The notes: generated from the sequence alone by a model not told the origin. Counted from the stretch's first letter, positions 1 through 8,981 are shown. The stretch is 64,000 nt of DNA from Natrarchaeobius oligotrophus (GCF_003841465.1 NZ_REFZ01000002.1:124001-188000); one strand, 5' to 3'. Program-made: numbers and translations.

Positions 1-497
1 TGTTCGACGGTCAGTCCCGAGTGTCCCAGCACGCCGGGGAAGTACTGTCCGAAGTAGCCGTAGCCGATCACGAAGAGGATGACGAGCCCCAGGATCGTTC
101 CGTACTTCCTGAACGTGGCGTCGATGACGACCGTGATGATTCCGATGCCGATCAACAGATCGAGGTCGGTATAGACGAGGAGTCGCCCGGACTCGAGCCA
201 GCGATAGTAGTTCAGGTGTACGTAGGCGGTCAGCGCCAAAATCGCGACCGCGAACGCCAACGATACGCCGAGCGAGATTCGCTCGCGCAACTCGAGCGTG
301 TCTCGCTGCAGGAGGGTATGGGCGTTGTTGAAGTAGTAGACCGACAAGCCGAGTCCCAGTACGATGTTTGCGTGTTGCTGTCGGGGAATAAACTCGCCGC
401 TGTACGCGAAGATGATGATCCACATCGACAGGCCCACGGCCAGGAGGAGAATCACGCCTCGCAAACTCCGCTCTACGTTCGATCGAAGGAAACTCAT
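1..497 (-). CDS. TRAP transporter fused permease subunit (5' part, runs off the left edge)
   Basis: The first 165 residues of a TRAP transporter membrane protein of the fused small-plus-large (DctQM) kind that pairs with TAXI receptors; the remainder is outside the window. Hydrophobic segments lie at about residues 12-28, 40-54, 74-93, 108-125 and 130-147, separated by short charged loops, as in the four-helix DctQ-like start of these fusions. The start is ATG at 495-497 (MSFLRSNVERSL). It follows the receptor gene on the same strand after 28 bases, so the two are almost certainly one operon encoding a cation-driven importer of an organic acid. The substrate cannot be read from the sequence. 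Family assignment rests on the neighbour and topology because the conserved large domain is not visible. Confidence 0.8.
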   Translation of the reverse strand, partial: MSFLRSNVERSLRGVILLLAVGLSMWIIIFAYSGEFIPRQQHANIVLGLGLSVYYFNNAHTLLQRDTLELRERISLGVSLAFAVAILALTAYVHLNYYRWLESGRLLVYTDLDLLIGIGIITVVIDATFRKYGTILGLVILFVIGYGYFGQYFPGVLGHSGLTVE

Positions 498-525
498 AGT
501 GACGTTGAACACGGCTCCCGTCCGT

Positions 526-1587
526 TCAGACCTCGCCGACGTCGAAATCGTCGCTCCAGATTCCCTGGTCCTCGTAGAACGACGCGGCACCGGGATGGAC
601 CGGTAGCTCCGTCGTCAGGTTCTCGACCCAGAACTCGTCGTCCTGGAACGGCGCGAACGCGGCGTGGCCCTCTTCGAGACCGTCGCGGTTGTTCCACAGC
701 GTCTCGAGCATCTCGTAGACGGTGTCTTCGGATACCTGTTCGGAACCGTAGACGACAAAATCGGCGGAGACCACGAACGTCTCGTCGGACGTTGTGAACT
801 CCTGAATGTCACCCATCTCGTCGTTCGATTCGTAGACGCCGCTCAACATCGGATTGTTCTGGATCGCGTCGATCGCGGCGTCCTCCCAGGCCAGCAACCG
901 ACAATCGTTTTGCGAGTACGCCTGCTCCATGAACGCTGGGATGATCCCGTTCATCTTTAGCGGACCGCCGGCGGCGACCGCCCGTTCCTCCGCCAGTCCG
1001 TCGGCCAGTTCCGAGACGTCCATGTGCCGAGGGGTAATCTCGTCATCGGACAGCGTCTCCTGAAGTGCCATCTCGAAGGGAGGATAGAACGACGCGCCGG
1101 CCGGCCCGGGTGCGAAGTCTTCCCCGGCGAGATCGCTGTAGTACTCGATGTCCGAATCGACGGGAGCCACCAGCCCGATGCGCATGTAGTAGTACGACAT
1201 GATCTGCATCGGCGTGTAGTTCATCTCGACGTCGGCAAACGGCCCTTCCTGGGTGGCGGCCTGCTGACCGATGAACCCCGTGGCCCACGCCATCTCGTTT
1301 TCACCACCGAGTACGAGCGACAGCGCCTGCGAGCTTGGCTGTGACGTCAGATCGACGCTGTGATCCGAGTTGCTCTCGATGTTGTGTGCAAACTGGTTCG
1401 CCATCGCGAACGACATCGAGTCCGACGGCCCCGCACCGAACGTGTACTCGTCGTCTTCGCCGCCCTCTTCGTCACCCAGACACCCCGCCAGCAGCCCGGT
1501 CGACGTGAGCGCCCCCACGGCGCCCGCTTTCGTCAGAAATGATCGTCGCGTACCAGACCCTTGCGTATTGCCCTCTCTGAACGTCAT
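526..1587 (-). CDS. TAXI-family TRAP transporter solute-binding receptor
   Basis: Extracytoplasmic receptor of about 353 residues for the permease gene that follows. The amino end has a twin-arginine signal (TRRSFLTKAGAVGAL) and a lipobox ending AGC at about residues 34-36, then an acidic linker, so the mature protein is a lipid-anchored, Tat-exported receptor. The body resembles TAXI proteins (FGAGPSDSMSF after the linker, and a C-terminal VHPGAASFYEDQG motif typical of the family). A GTG directly precedes the ATG at 1587; I prefer the ATG. The ligand is unknown; the catabolic neighbours suggest an aromatic or carboxylic acid. An AT-rich stretch at about 1600-1670 upstream probably holds the promoter. 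Confidence 0.9.
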   Translation of the reverse strand: MTFREGNTQGSGTRRSFLTKAGAVGALTSTGLLAGCLGDEEGGEDDEYTFGAGPSDSMSFAMANQFAHNIESNSDHSVDLTSQPSSQALSLVLGGENEMAWATGFIGQQAATQEGPFADVEMNYTPMQIMSYYYMRIGLVAPVDSDIEYYSDLAGEDFAPGPAGASFYPPFEMALQETLSDDEITPRHMDVSELADGLAEERAVAAGGPLKMNGIIPAFMEQAYSQNDCRLLAWEDAAIDAIQNNPMLSGVYESNDEMGDIQEFTTSDETFVVSADFVVYGSEQVSEDTVYEMLETLWNNRDGLEEGHAAFAPFQDDEFWVENLTTELPVHPGAASFYEDQGIWSDDFDVGEV

Positions 1588-1796
1588 CACTAGTCGTTCA
1601 ACGGGGCTAATTGATAACAGCTAACGTAGTGTGGATATGTTGCCGCGGAAGGTACATTATTATATTAGTTTAGTTTCGCGGCGCGTCAACGATGCGGTAG
1701 TCCACCCACGTCGACGCACGCCACGTCTCGAGGCGGTTGGTGCGACTCGATCGGGCTGAACGGTTTCGACGGCGACGTCGAGAACGTGCACATCAA

Positions 1797-1815
1797 TACA
1801 CATACTTAGGGTGTA
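1797..1815. promoter_or_regulatory. Inverted repeat TACAC-N9-GTGTA in the gap before the TAXI operon
   Basis: The 299-base gap between the receptor start and the end of the Nramp-like gene has no convincing gene. It holds AT-rich promoter-like tracts (about 1650-1675) and this 19-base repeat, TACACATACTTAGGGTGTA. A close relative occurs at 24917-24937 (TACACACACTAAGGATGTGTA), also in a gap of the catabolic region. It could be a shared operator. The repeat is seen directly; the function is inference. Confidence 0.4.
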
Positions 1816-1886
1816 CAAATATGCGACGCGCGGAATAATTCGCACCGACGACGCGGGAAGGTGCGAAGGGAGCCGAAATCGTGGCG

Positions 1887-3137
1887 CTAGAGGAACGACG
1901 TCGCGTAGTACACCGCGATGGCGAGGCTCGCGAGGTAGCCGATCAGCGCGAGCGCGTTTCGCACCCGCGTGTTCGCGAAGCCGCCCATGACGTCGCGGTC
2001 GTTCGAGAGGATGAGAATTACGGCACCGAAGTACGGAAGACCGACGATCGAGACCGCCTGTGCCAGGATGAGCGTGTCGATCGGATTCTCGCCGAGCAGC
2101 GACGGAACGAACGCGAACAGCCACGCGACGACGACGAGCGTGATCGCGACCAGCTTGACGGGTTTGCTGTCCATTCCGGTCTCGTAGCCGAGCCCGTCGA
2201 CGAACATCGTGCTCCCGATCAGCGCGTTGACGACGATCGACGAAAACGCCGCTGCGAACAGTCCGAGTCCGAACAGCAGCGACGCGTTCGTCCCGACCAG
2301 TGGCTCGAGCTGGACCGCCATGTCCACCGCGGACTCCGGGACGACACCTGCGGGATTGAGGACGACCGCGCCCGTGATCATGATCGCGATGAGCATGATT
2401 CCCATGAGGGTGATTCCGACGGCGCTGTCGAAGATCGACTGACCGATGTCGTCGGTCGTGTACCCCTTCTCTTTCACGAGGTACGTCTGGTAGATCGCGG
2501 CGTAGAGGCTGAAGTACGTCGCCATCATTGCCATGCCGAGAAACACCGCCTGCTGGTCAGGGAACGACGGCACGAGTCCCGTCGAGGCTTCACCCGGCGA
2601 AAAGCCCGTGATCGCGAGCGTTCCGAAGAAGCCGACGATCATCACGAAGATGAGCGCGAAGATGAGCTTCTCGAGCTTGTCGTAGAGGTCCTGGAGCGTG
2701 ATGAGGGCGATCGCGGCGACCGCGCCGGCGGTCCCCCAGATGAGGGGGCTGCCGCCGACGATCGCCTCCATCCCCAGTCCGATCGCGATCACGTTCCCGG
2801 TTTCGTACCCAAGCGACGTCAGAATCGCGAAAATCCCGCCGACGACGGCCGCGATCCGTCCGTACTTGTGCTCGACGATGGTCCAGATCGGCTCGTCCGT
2901 GACGATGCCGAATCGCGAGGCGATCTCCATGAAGACGATCATGAACACGCCCGAAAACACGAGCAACCACAGCAGCTGGTAACCGTACAGCGCGCCGGTG
3001 ATACTCGAGAGGACCAGCGAGCCGGGCCCGAGCGCGACCGCACCGAGGACGAACGCGGGGCCGATCCGTCTGACCGCCGATCCGAGCGAGGGCCACCGGA
3101 TGTCCTCGATCGAGCTCGTGGCGTCACCTTGGGCCAT
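1887..3137 (-). CDS. Nramp-like (LeuT-fold) transporter lacking the metal-binding motifs
   Basis: A 416-residue polytopic membrane protein with about 11 hydrophobic segments and Nramp-family spacing, for example IGPAFVLGAVALGPG at residues 25-39 and GYQLLWLL just after. In metal-transporting Nramps the first helix carries DPGN and the sixth carries MPH. Here the first position reads GPGS and the sixth-helix region reads MATYFSLYAAIYQ, so neither metal-coordinating motif is present. The gene starts only 2 bases after the stop of the DHDPS-like aldolase gene, so both are one transcript. A carrier for an organic substrate or product of the aldolase is a reasonable inference; divalent metal uptake is unlikely. 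ATG at 3137 is the natural start. Confidence 0.8.
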   Translation of the reverse strand: MAQGDATSSIEDIRWPSLGSAVRRIGPAFVLGAVALGPGSLVLSSITGALYGYQLLWLLVFSGVFMIVFMEIASRFGIVTDEPIWTIVEHKYGRIAAVVGGIFAILTSLGYETGNVIAIGLGMEAIVGGSPLIWGTAGAVAAIALITLQDLYDKLEKLIFALIFVMIVGFFGTLAITGFSPGEASTGLVPSFPDQQAVFLGMAMMATYFSLYAAIYQTYLVKEKGYTTDDIGQSIFDSAVGITLMGIMLIAIMITGAVVLNPAGVVPESAVDMAVQLEPLVGTNASLLFGLGLFAAAFSSIVVNALIGSTMFVDGLGYETGMDSKPVKLVAITLVVVAWLFAFVPSLLGENPIDTLILAQAVSIVGLPYFGAVILILSNDRDVMGGFANTRVRNALALIGYLASLAIAVYYATSFL

Positions 3138-3139
3138 AG

Positions 3140-4174
3140 TTAGATCCCTCCGGCTGCGATAGTCCGCTTCGTCTCTTCCTGGCGGTCCTCGTCGATCGTC
3201 TCGAGTCCCGCGTCACGAAGTAACCGATCCAGTTCGTCGACTTCGGCTTCGTTCGGCGCGGGCATCGGCGGCCGCATGAACGGATGCGGCGTGAGCCCCC
3301 GCAGCCACGTCGCGAGCTTGTATCGGATGTGTAGCCGCGAAAACGTCTCGTAGACGTAGCCGAACAGATCCGACAGCCGCTCGTGCCAGATCCGACGCGC
3401 TCGCTCGACGTCGTCCTCTCGCCAGGCCGAGACGTGCTCGAGCATCGGCTCCATCGCGAAGTTCCAGGCCCCGGTCACCGTTCCGTCGAACGTGCCGGTG
3501 GCCTGGGCAGCGTGGAAGTGCGACCCCTCCGCGCCGAGGATCGCGACGTGGCGATCGAGCGACCGGAGGTAGGACGCGATCGTCTCGTAGCCCCTGAAGT
3601 TGTAGGTCATCTTCCAACCGACGACGTTCGGCTCCGATTCGACGACGGCCTTCGTCGACTCGAGGGGGAGTCCCTCGCCGTACTCGTGGCTCATCGGCGC
3701 TGTCGGGTGGACCAGCACCGGTACGTCGGCGACGTCCGCGACCGTCGCGACGTGGTCCCGCCAGACCTCCGGATTGTTTCGAGCGTCGAGGGTCGTCGTC
3801 ACCTCCATCGTCCCCGCCGGCGGCATCACGAACAACCCGTCGGCACCCGCCTCGAGGGCGTCCTGTGCAGTCGTTCGAATTTCCTCTCGGCTCACGCCGA
3901 AGACGCCGGCGAAGACGGGGTACTCGTCACCCGCGCCCTCGGCCACGAGTTCGACGTTCCGTCGCCGCTCCTCGCGATCGAGGTAGAACACTTCGCCGGC
4001 CTCGGGGTTGACGATGAACCCGCCGTCGAGCTCGTCGAACGTCTCGTTTTCGACGTAGTAGTCGACCAGCTCTCGAGTCGCCGACTCGTCGACGTCGTAA
4101 CTCCCCTCCTCGAACGGCGTCACGAGCGCGGTGAACAACCGATCGTACGCTCCCCCTGATTCATGGTCTCCCAT
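3140..4174 (-). CDS. DHDPS/N-acetylneuraminate lyase family class I aldolase
   Basis: A 344-residue TIM-barrel aldolase of the DapA/NanA/NahE superfamily. The Schiff-base lysine is K188 in VVGWKMTYNF. The usual tyrosine loop is replaced by LVHPTAPMS (about 154-162), and a C-terminal extension runs past residue 310. True DapA enzymes are about 290-300 residues with a YNVP motif, so lysine synthesis is unlikely. Relatives include hydratase-aldolases of meta-cleavage pathways (NahE, PhdJ), which fits the extradiol dioxygenase gene just upstream. It overlaps nothing and is followed 2 bases later by the Nramp-like carrier. A TATA-like tract (TTTATTACATATGG) lies about 17-30 bases before the ATG. 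The exact substrate is inference. Confidence 0.85.
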   Translation of the reverse strand: MGDHESGGAYDRLFTALVTPFEEGSYDVDESATRELVDYYVENETFDELDGGFIVNPEAGEVFYLDREERRRNVELVAEGAGDEYPVFAGVFGVSREEIRTTAQDALEAGADGLFVMPPAGTMEVTTTLDARNNPEVWRDHVATVADVADVPVLVHPTAPMSHEYGEGLPLESTKAVVESEPNVVGWKMTYNFRGYETIASYLRSLDRHVAILGAEGSHFHAAQATGTFDGTVTGAWNFAMEPMLEHVSAWREDDVERARRIWHERLSDLFGYVYETFSRLHIRYKLATWLRGLTPHPFMRPPMPAPNEAEVDELDRLLRDAGLETIDEDRQEETKRTIAAGGI

Positions 4175-4337
4175 GACACGGGTTGTGTGACCATATGTAA
4201 TAAATGCTTTGTCAGATCAGACGGATGAGTAGTACGGTTCTCGAAGGGATCCGGTCGTCGACGGTCACCCGTCTGCGGACCGTGAAGTGGCCGCGGCCTC
4301 GATCGGCCGGGATTCTCCGAACGCGTCCGATCGTCTC

Positions 4338-5234
4338 CTACGAAACGTCTTCCTGGAACGACTCGGGCGGTCTGACCGGACCCCAGGCCGAAATCGCCCG
4401 TTCGAAGGAAAGGTACTCGGTGTCGGCGCTCGGATCGACGGTCGCCATCTCCGCGGTGAGTTCGATCCGGTTTCCACCGGGCGTCTGGAAGTACGAAAAC
4501 ACGTTGTCTCCGGCGTAGTGTCGACCGATACCGAACTCGAGCGGAACGCCGTGTTGATTGATCCGATCGACGAACGACTTCATGTGATCGACCGTTTTCA
4601 CTTCCCAGGAGATGTGGTGCATGGTGCTTTCGGGATCCGGGTGCGGGAGGAACGCGACGTCGTGATGGTAGTCTCCGCGTCGCGTGAACGCCCCGCCCCA
4701 CTCCTCGGCGTCGGGATCGTCCGTTACCGCGGTGGAAACGCTGAAATCGAGGTGGTCGGCGAGGAACGTCGCGTCGTCTTTGACGCGGTGGCTCGCGAGC
4801 GTGATGTGATCGACCCCCATCGGCGCAGCGCCGTCGCGGCCGTCTCCGTACACCTCGTTCGAGTGCCGGTAGCGCCGGTCGTCGACCGTGGCGAGTTCCA
4901 TCCGCGTCCCGGACGGCAGATCGAACCGGAGACCGGCGTTCTGTCCGGGCTCGTCGCCGTCGACACGGTCGACGTCGACACCCGCATCGTCGAGACGGCT
5001 CTCGTAGCTCTCGAGTTCGTCTCCGTCCGCCACCCTGACGGCGAAGTGATCGATACCCGTGTCGCCCTCGCGGATCGCGATGTCGAAGGTTTCGTCCAGT
5101 CCCGATCCTAGATACACGCAATCGCCGTCGTCGCGTATCTCGACCAGCCCGACGACGTCGGTGTAGAACGCCGTCGCCTCCTCGAGGTCGGTAACTCCGA
5201 GCTGTGCGTGTTCGAATCGATGGACGCCAGGCAT
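4338..5234 (-). CDS. VOC-family extradiol dioxygenase (catechol 2,3-dioxygenase type)
   Basis: About 298 residues made of two vicinal-oxygen-chelate modules. Iron ligands typical of type I extradiol enzymes are visible in the second module: His in MGVDHITLA, His in STMHHISWEV and Glu in PGGNRIELTAE. It should cleave a catecholic ring next to the hydroxyls using Fe(II) or Mn(II) and O2 in the cytoplasm. The frame is open further upstream, but I choose the ATG at 5234 (MPGVHRFEHAQLG) because the paralogue at 27503-28393 begins at the matching place and a TATA box at about 5278-5286 would put transcription start near 5255. A palindrome at 5257-5274 overlaps that point. Substrate unknown. Confidence 0.88.
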   Translation of the reverse strand: MPGVHRFEHAQLGVTDLEEATAFYTDVVGLVEIRDDGDCVYLGSGLDETFDIAIREGDTGIDHFAVRVADGDELESYESRLDDAGVDVDRVDGDEPGQNAGLRFDLPSGTRMELATVDDRRYRHSNEVYGDGRDGAAPMGVDHITLASHRVKDDATFLADHLDFSVSTAVTDDPDAEEWGGAFTRRGDYHHDVAFLPHPDPESTMHHISWEVKTVDHMKSFVDRINQHGVPLEFGIGRHYAGDNVFSYFQTPGGNRIELTAEMATVDPSADTEYLSFERAISAWGPVRPPESFQEDVS

Positions 5235-5256
5235 ATCCCATGAACTCCCGGTCAGT

Positions 5257-5286
5257 GACATAACATTGCATGTCATGGATAATATT
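5257..5286 (-). promoter_or_regulatory. Promoter with TATA box and overlapping GACAT-N8-ATGTC palindrome
   Basis: On the minus strand the sequence reads AATATTAT (TATA-like, about 5279-5286) followed by an inverted repeat with arms GACAT and ATGTC (5257-5274) that would cover the predicted transcription start of the dioxygenase gene. That placement is what a repressor site looks like. The arms are short, so confidence is limited. Confidence 0.4.
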
Positions 5287-5411
5287 GCCGGAATAGAACG
5301 GGACGCGAGCGAACCTGCGAGGTTGGTGGGGTCGCCCCGGACGAGACCGAGAACGACCGATCCGATCGGTTCTCCCTCTCGGTACGTCGCCGACGGTCGA
5401 ACCAACGCCCG

Positions 5412-6884
5412 TTAGTCGTGATCGCGGTCGTCGACCGCCGCTCGACCGGCGATACGACCCGTCGTGAACGCCCACGGAAGGTGGTGTCCGTGACCGAAGA
5501 GCTGAACGCTGCCAGCCGCGCTACCGGCGGCGTACAGACCCTTGATCGGTTCGCCCCCCTCGTCCAGGGCGGCCATCTCCGCCGTCACGTCGATTCCGCC
5601 CTCCGCACTCCCTGCGTACGCGTTCACCGGCCCGAGCGCGTAGAACGGCGGCTCACGAAGTCGACGACGCGTGCGCTCTCGTCCCATCGGATCGACGACG
5701 TGCGCCCCGATCTCGACGCCGTCGTTGTACTCCGTCAGCGTCGTTGCGAGCGTATCCGTCGGAATCCCGACCTTCTCGGCGAGCGCTTCGAGACTCTCGG
5801 ATCGATGGAGTCCGCCGTACTCGAGATAGTCGTCGACGTAGCCCCACATCTTGCCGTCTTTCCCGAGCGTAGAGAGGTAGTTCGGCCACTCGGTGTACCG
5901 GCTCGCGATCGACTCGTCGAAGACGACGTACAGGCAGCTTCCGGGTTGATCGACCGTCGCGTAGAGTAACTGTTCGTAATCGACCGCTTCGGTGACGAAT
6001 CGCTCCCCCCGCTCGTTCACGATCACGGCTCCGTCTTCGACGAGCGCGGCGACGTCGGGCGAGGTGTAGAGCGGAGCGCCCATCCGGAGAAACAGCAACT
6101 GGACGTCCATCCCGACGAGGCGAGCGCCGACTTCGGCGGCCATCTGGTGGCCGTCCCCGGTGTTGAACTCGGTTATCGGCGGCGTCCCCGAGTCGGTCGT
6201 GTACCGCTCCCGTAGCCGCTGACTGGAGTGGTAATCGCCGGTCGCGAGGACAACCCCGTTTCTCGATCGGATCGTACGGGAGCCGGATTCGGTCTCTGCG
6301 TTCACGCCGACGATCCGTCCGTTCTCGGTTACGAGCTGTCTCGCCCGGGTGCGTAATAACACCTCGACGCCGCGGTCGCGCAGCTGGTCGCCGAGTACGT
6401 CGGCGTACGCGTCGGTATCGGGGACGATCTGGTGCAGTCGCGGAACCCGGTGTGGCGGTTCCCAGTACGGACCGACGTGCTCGCAGCCGAGATCCTCGAG
6501 CCAGGACAGCGTCTCTCCCGCGTTCTCTACCAGCAACCGCCGGAGTCGGCGATCGTCGGTCTCCTCGAGTGCCTGCTGACGATCGAGGATCGGGTGTCGT
6601 TCCGTGGGATCCGCCGCCGCACGGAGGAACCGTCCGAGATCGGCCGCGTGGGCTGCGGCCGAATCGTCGATTCCGCGTTCGGCCTGCAAATCCGTGTTCG
6701 CCGCGGCGTACGACCCCATCGCCATCGTCGTCGTGCCGCCGAGTTCGTCGAGCTTCTGGAGCAGTACGACGTCCGCGTCCGGTTCCGATTCGGCTGCCGC
6801 CGCTGCGGCCGCCATTCCGGCCCCGCCTCCGCCGACGACGATCACGTCGACTTCCTCGGTTCCTTCGACTGGGTCGGCGCTCAT
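5412..6884 (-). CDS. FAD-dependent oxidoreductase, fumarate reductase/ketosteroid dehydrogenase type
   Basis: About 490 residues with an amino-terminal dinucleotide-binding fold (VDVIVVGGGGAGMAAAA) and a LGGTTTMAMGS flavin loop. A C-terminal FAD segment (GLYAAGSAAGSVQLFGHGH ... TTGRIAGRAA) closes the family signature of succinate dehydrogenase/fumarate reductase flavoproteins and 3-ketosteroid dehydrogenases. No signal peptide, so it acts in the cytoplasm, probably adding or removing hydrogens across a C=C next to a carbonyl. The frame opens at a GTG at 6977 touching the preceding stop, but the ATG at 6884 (MSADPVEGTEEVD) has a purine-rich GGGGTGGG stretch 5' of it and leaves no odd extension, so I choose it. 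It sits between an amidohydrolase and an extradiol dioxygenase on one strand. Confidence 0.85.
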   Translation of the reverse strand: MSADPVEGTEEVDVIVVGGGGAGMAAAAAAAESEPDADVVLLQKLDELGGTTTMAMGSYAAANTDLQAERGIDDSAAAHAADLGRFLRAAADPTERHPILDRQQALEETDDRRLRRLLVENAGETLSWLEDLGCEHVGPYWEPPHRVPRLHQIVPDTDAYADVLGDQLRDRGVEVLLRTRARQLVTENGRIVGVNAETESGSRTIRSRNGVVLATGDYHSSQRLRERYTTDSGTPPITEFNTGDGHQMAAEVGARLVGMDVQLLFLRMGAPLYTSPDVAALVEDGAVIVNERGERFVTEAVDYEQLLYATVDQPGSCLYVVFDESIASRYTEWPNYLSTLGKDGKMWGYVDDYLEYGGLHRSESLEALAEKVGIPTDTLATTLTEYNDGVEIGAHVVDPMGRERTRRRLREPPFYALGPVNAYAGSAEGGIDVTAEMAALDEGGEPIKGLYAAGSAAGSVQLFGHGHHLPWAFTTGRIAGRAAVDDRDHD

Positions 6885-6977
6885 CGTCCCACCCCAGCGA
6901 ACGGGCGTCGCTGCGACCCCGGGAATCGCGACGGCTCCCTCCGCATGGTTACTCGAATCCCGCGACCCGCGGTCCAC

Positions 6978-7943
6978 TCACGTGTTTGCGAGCAATTCGA
7001 GCGCATTTTCGCCGAGGATCCTCTCCGAATCGGACTCCGAACACGTCTCCGTGACGCTCGTTACGAGCGACTCGAACGTTTCCGGTGTTCGGGTTTCGTA
7101 CGGGAAGTCCGTCCCGAACAGCACGTGGCTCGAGGGCAGCGCCTCGAGCGTCCGTCGGAGCACGGCCGGGGAGCCGTCGTAGCCGGACGTGTCGACGTAG
7201 ATTCGCGTCTCGAACGCCGCTTCGAACTCCTGGTAGGAGACCACGTCGTCGAGACCCGGCCACAGGTCGTCGTCCAACTGCAGGCGGACGCGATCGAGCA
7301 TCGCCGCCAGATTTCCTCCCGTGTGGTGGTAGACGAGATTCAACTCGGGATGTCGGTCGAGGACGCCTTCGTGGATCACCTTGCAGATGCTCTCACAGAG
7401 CGCCACCTCCCGGCCGAAGATCGCGTTCAACCGCCACGTGTCGTCGAGGACGTCTTCGTGGAGGGAGTCGTGCAACTTCGGGTGTACCAGAAGCGGCGCA
7501 TCGTGCTTTTCGGCGACGCGAAACACCGGTTCGAGCTCGTCGTCGATCAGCTCGATTCCGTCGGATTTCGTCTCGATCGCTCCGCCGTGGTAGCCCGCCT
7601 CGAGCGATCGCTCGAGTTCGTTCGCGGCCGCTTTGCCCCCGGCTGCGGTCGGGACGGCAGCGAGCCCGAAGAACTCGTCGAACTCTTCGACGATGCGAAG
7701 CAACTCGTCGTTTGCCGCCGCGGTTTCGTCGGCGTCTCCGTATCCCATGAAGTACGGCTGTGACAGCACCGCGTAGTCGACCGCCGCGTTCGCGTACCGT
7801 CGTCGAACGGCTTGCGCGTCCCGACAGATCGTCGATCCGTCGTTCTCTTCGATGAAATCGTGGTAGTAGGCGAACGCCTCGGGATCGGTCGGATGGAGGT
7901 GACCTCCGAAATCGACGATCGGCCGTGTACCCTGATCTGACAT
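6978..7943 (-). CDS. Amidohydrolase family 2 protein (ACMSD/decarboxylase type)
   Basis: A 321-residue metal-dependent TIM barrel. The metal motif HxH is present as GGHLH (H15, H17), followed by His in LLVHPKLHDS, His in LVYHHTGGN and the terminal Asp in LFGTDFPYE. This pattern is that of aminocarboxymuconate-semialdehyde decarboxylase, resorcylate decarboxylases and related C-C lyases or hydrolases. It heads the minus-strand run that continues into the flavoprotein and dioxygenase genes. A TATA-like AATATTTATG lies about 22-32 bases before the ATG, consistent with a nearly leaderless transcript. The reaction is likely decarboxylation or hydrolysis of a ring-cleavage intermediate; that is inference. 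Confidence 0.85.
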   Translation of the reverse strand: MSDQGTRPIVDFGGHLHPTDPEAFAYYHDFIEENDGSTICRDAQAVRRRYANAAVDYAVLSQPYFMGYGDADETAAANDELLRIVEEFDEFFGLAAVPTAAGGKAAANELERSLEAGYHGGAIETKSDGIELIDDELEPVFRVAEKHDAPLLVHPKLHDSLHEDVLDDTWRLNAIFGREVALCESICKVIHEGVLDRHPELNLVYHHTGGNLAAMLDRVRLQLDDDLWPGLDDVVSYQEFEAAFETRIYVDTSGYDGSPAVLRRTLEALPSSHVLFGTDFPYETRTPETFESLVTSVTETCSESDSERILGENALELLANT

Positions 7944-8165
7944 TGACTACACAACGAACGTAAACTCACATAAATATTGGTACGGGTACGCGGAGAACAG
8001 GGACGATCCGATCGACGACGTCGCCAACCCGGCACCCCGTCCAACGAGCGGACGTCGTTCGACCGGTAGTCGTGGGTTTGACGGGGCTCGCCGGATGGCG
8101 TTCGGTCGCTCTGTGAACCCAAAAATCGGTAAAACCGAGAGATGGCGGCTGATGAGCCGGGTCCG

Positions 8166-8981
8166 TTACGCGACCCCCACGACGTCGGTCGTCGAGCGGT
8201 ACGCGTATGCCCGCTTTTCGAGCTGGCGGAAGACGCCGTACTCGATGAGCAGAATAACGATCATGAACAGCACCGCCCACGCCCACGCGAGTTCGTACTG
8301 GTAGCTTTCGTACGCCCGAATGAGCATGTAGCCGACGCCGCTGCTCGAGGCGAAGATCTCCGCGATCGTGACGATTTTCCAGGAGATCGCCAGCCCGAAC
8401 CGAGATGCCGAGAACAGCGCGGGTGCGGTGTTCGGGAGGATCACTCTGCGGAGCAGACGGAGGTTCGACACGCCGAACGCCGAACTCATCTTGAGGAGGT
8501 CGGTTTGGATGTTCTGGACTCCCTTCCAGACGTTGATCGCGATGAACGGAAACGTCGTTGCGATCGTCGCGACGACCGGCGCCATCGGCGACAGGCCGAG
8601 CGAGAGCGTCGAAATTGCGGCCCACGCGATCGCGGGAATCGAGAGTCCGATCACGATGTACGGCACGAAGAACTTCTCCCCGTAGTTGGAGACGCCCATC
8701 AACACGCCGATCACACCCCCCAGGATGAACGCACCCAGGAATCCGAGCAGCGTTCTCCACAGGGTGACGAACAGGTGCGAGAACGCGACACCCGACTGAA
8801 TCAACTCGCCCGTTAACACGAGCGTTTCGAACGGGTAGGGCATCAGGTCGGCGGGGAAGATCGACGCGAGTACGAACCACGCGAGCAGACCGAACAGGAT
8901 TCCACTCACCCGCGCGTGCGTTCCGTTCAGCTGTTTTCGGTACTGCGCGAGCTTGCGTCTGGAGAGAAGTTGTGCACACAT
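8166..8981 (-). CDS. ABC transporter permease (nitrate/sulfonate/taurine type), subunit 2
   Basis: A 271-residue inner-membrane permease of the SsuC/TauC family, with five to six hydrophobic segments and the cytoplasmic coupling loop EAA-like motif (SSAFGVSNLRLLRRVILPNTAPALFSA). It is closely related to the other permease gene just before it: both end with a WAVLFMIVILLIEYGVF-like helix followed by a short basic tail, so the channel is probably a heterodimer of the two. The start ATG at 8981 shares its A with the stop of a 26-codon frame that bridges the two permease genes. The ATPase is encoded divergently at 11258 and the receptor upstream at 9904-11004. Confidence 0.9.
   Translation of the reverse strand: MCAQLLSRRKLAQYRKQLNGTHARVSGILFGLLAWFVLASIFPADLMPYPFETLVLTGELIQSGVAFSHLFVTLWRTLLGFLGAFILGGVIGVLMGVSNYGEKFFVPYIVIGLSIPAIAWAAISTLSLGLSPMAPVVATIATTFPFIAINVWKGVQNIQTDLLKMSSAFGVSNLRLLRRVILPNTAPALFSASRFGLAISWKIVTIAEIFASSSGVGYMLIRAYESYQYELAWAWAVLFMIVILLIEYGVFRQLEKRAYAYRSTTDVVGVA

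Noticed and set aside
1881-3143. A 420-codon plus-strand open frame antisense to the Nramp-like gene
   Set aside because: Its translation is a monotonous Arg/Asp/Glu/His mix with no fold or motif, the mirror of GC-rich third positions on the coding strand; the minus-strand frame is a clear membrane protein.
5235-5405. Earlier in-frame starts of the extradiol dioxygenase (for example ATG 5261)
   Set aside because: The predicted transcription start lies after or at these codons, and the paralogue at 27503-28393 lacks such an extension.
4120-5475. A 451-codon minus-strand frame overlapping the dioxygenase
   Set aside because: Extremely Arg-rich with no motif; the dioxygenase frame has all metal ligands.
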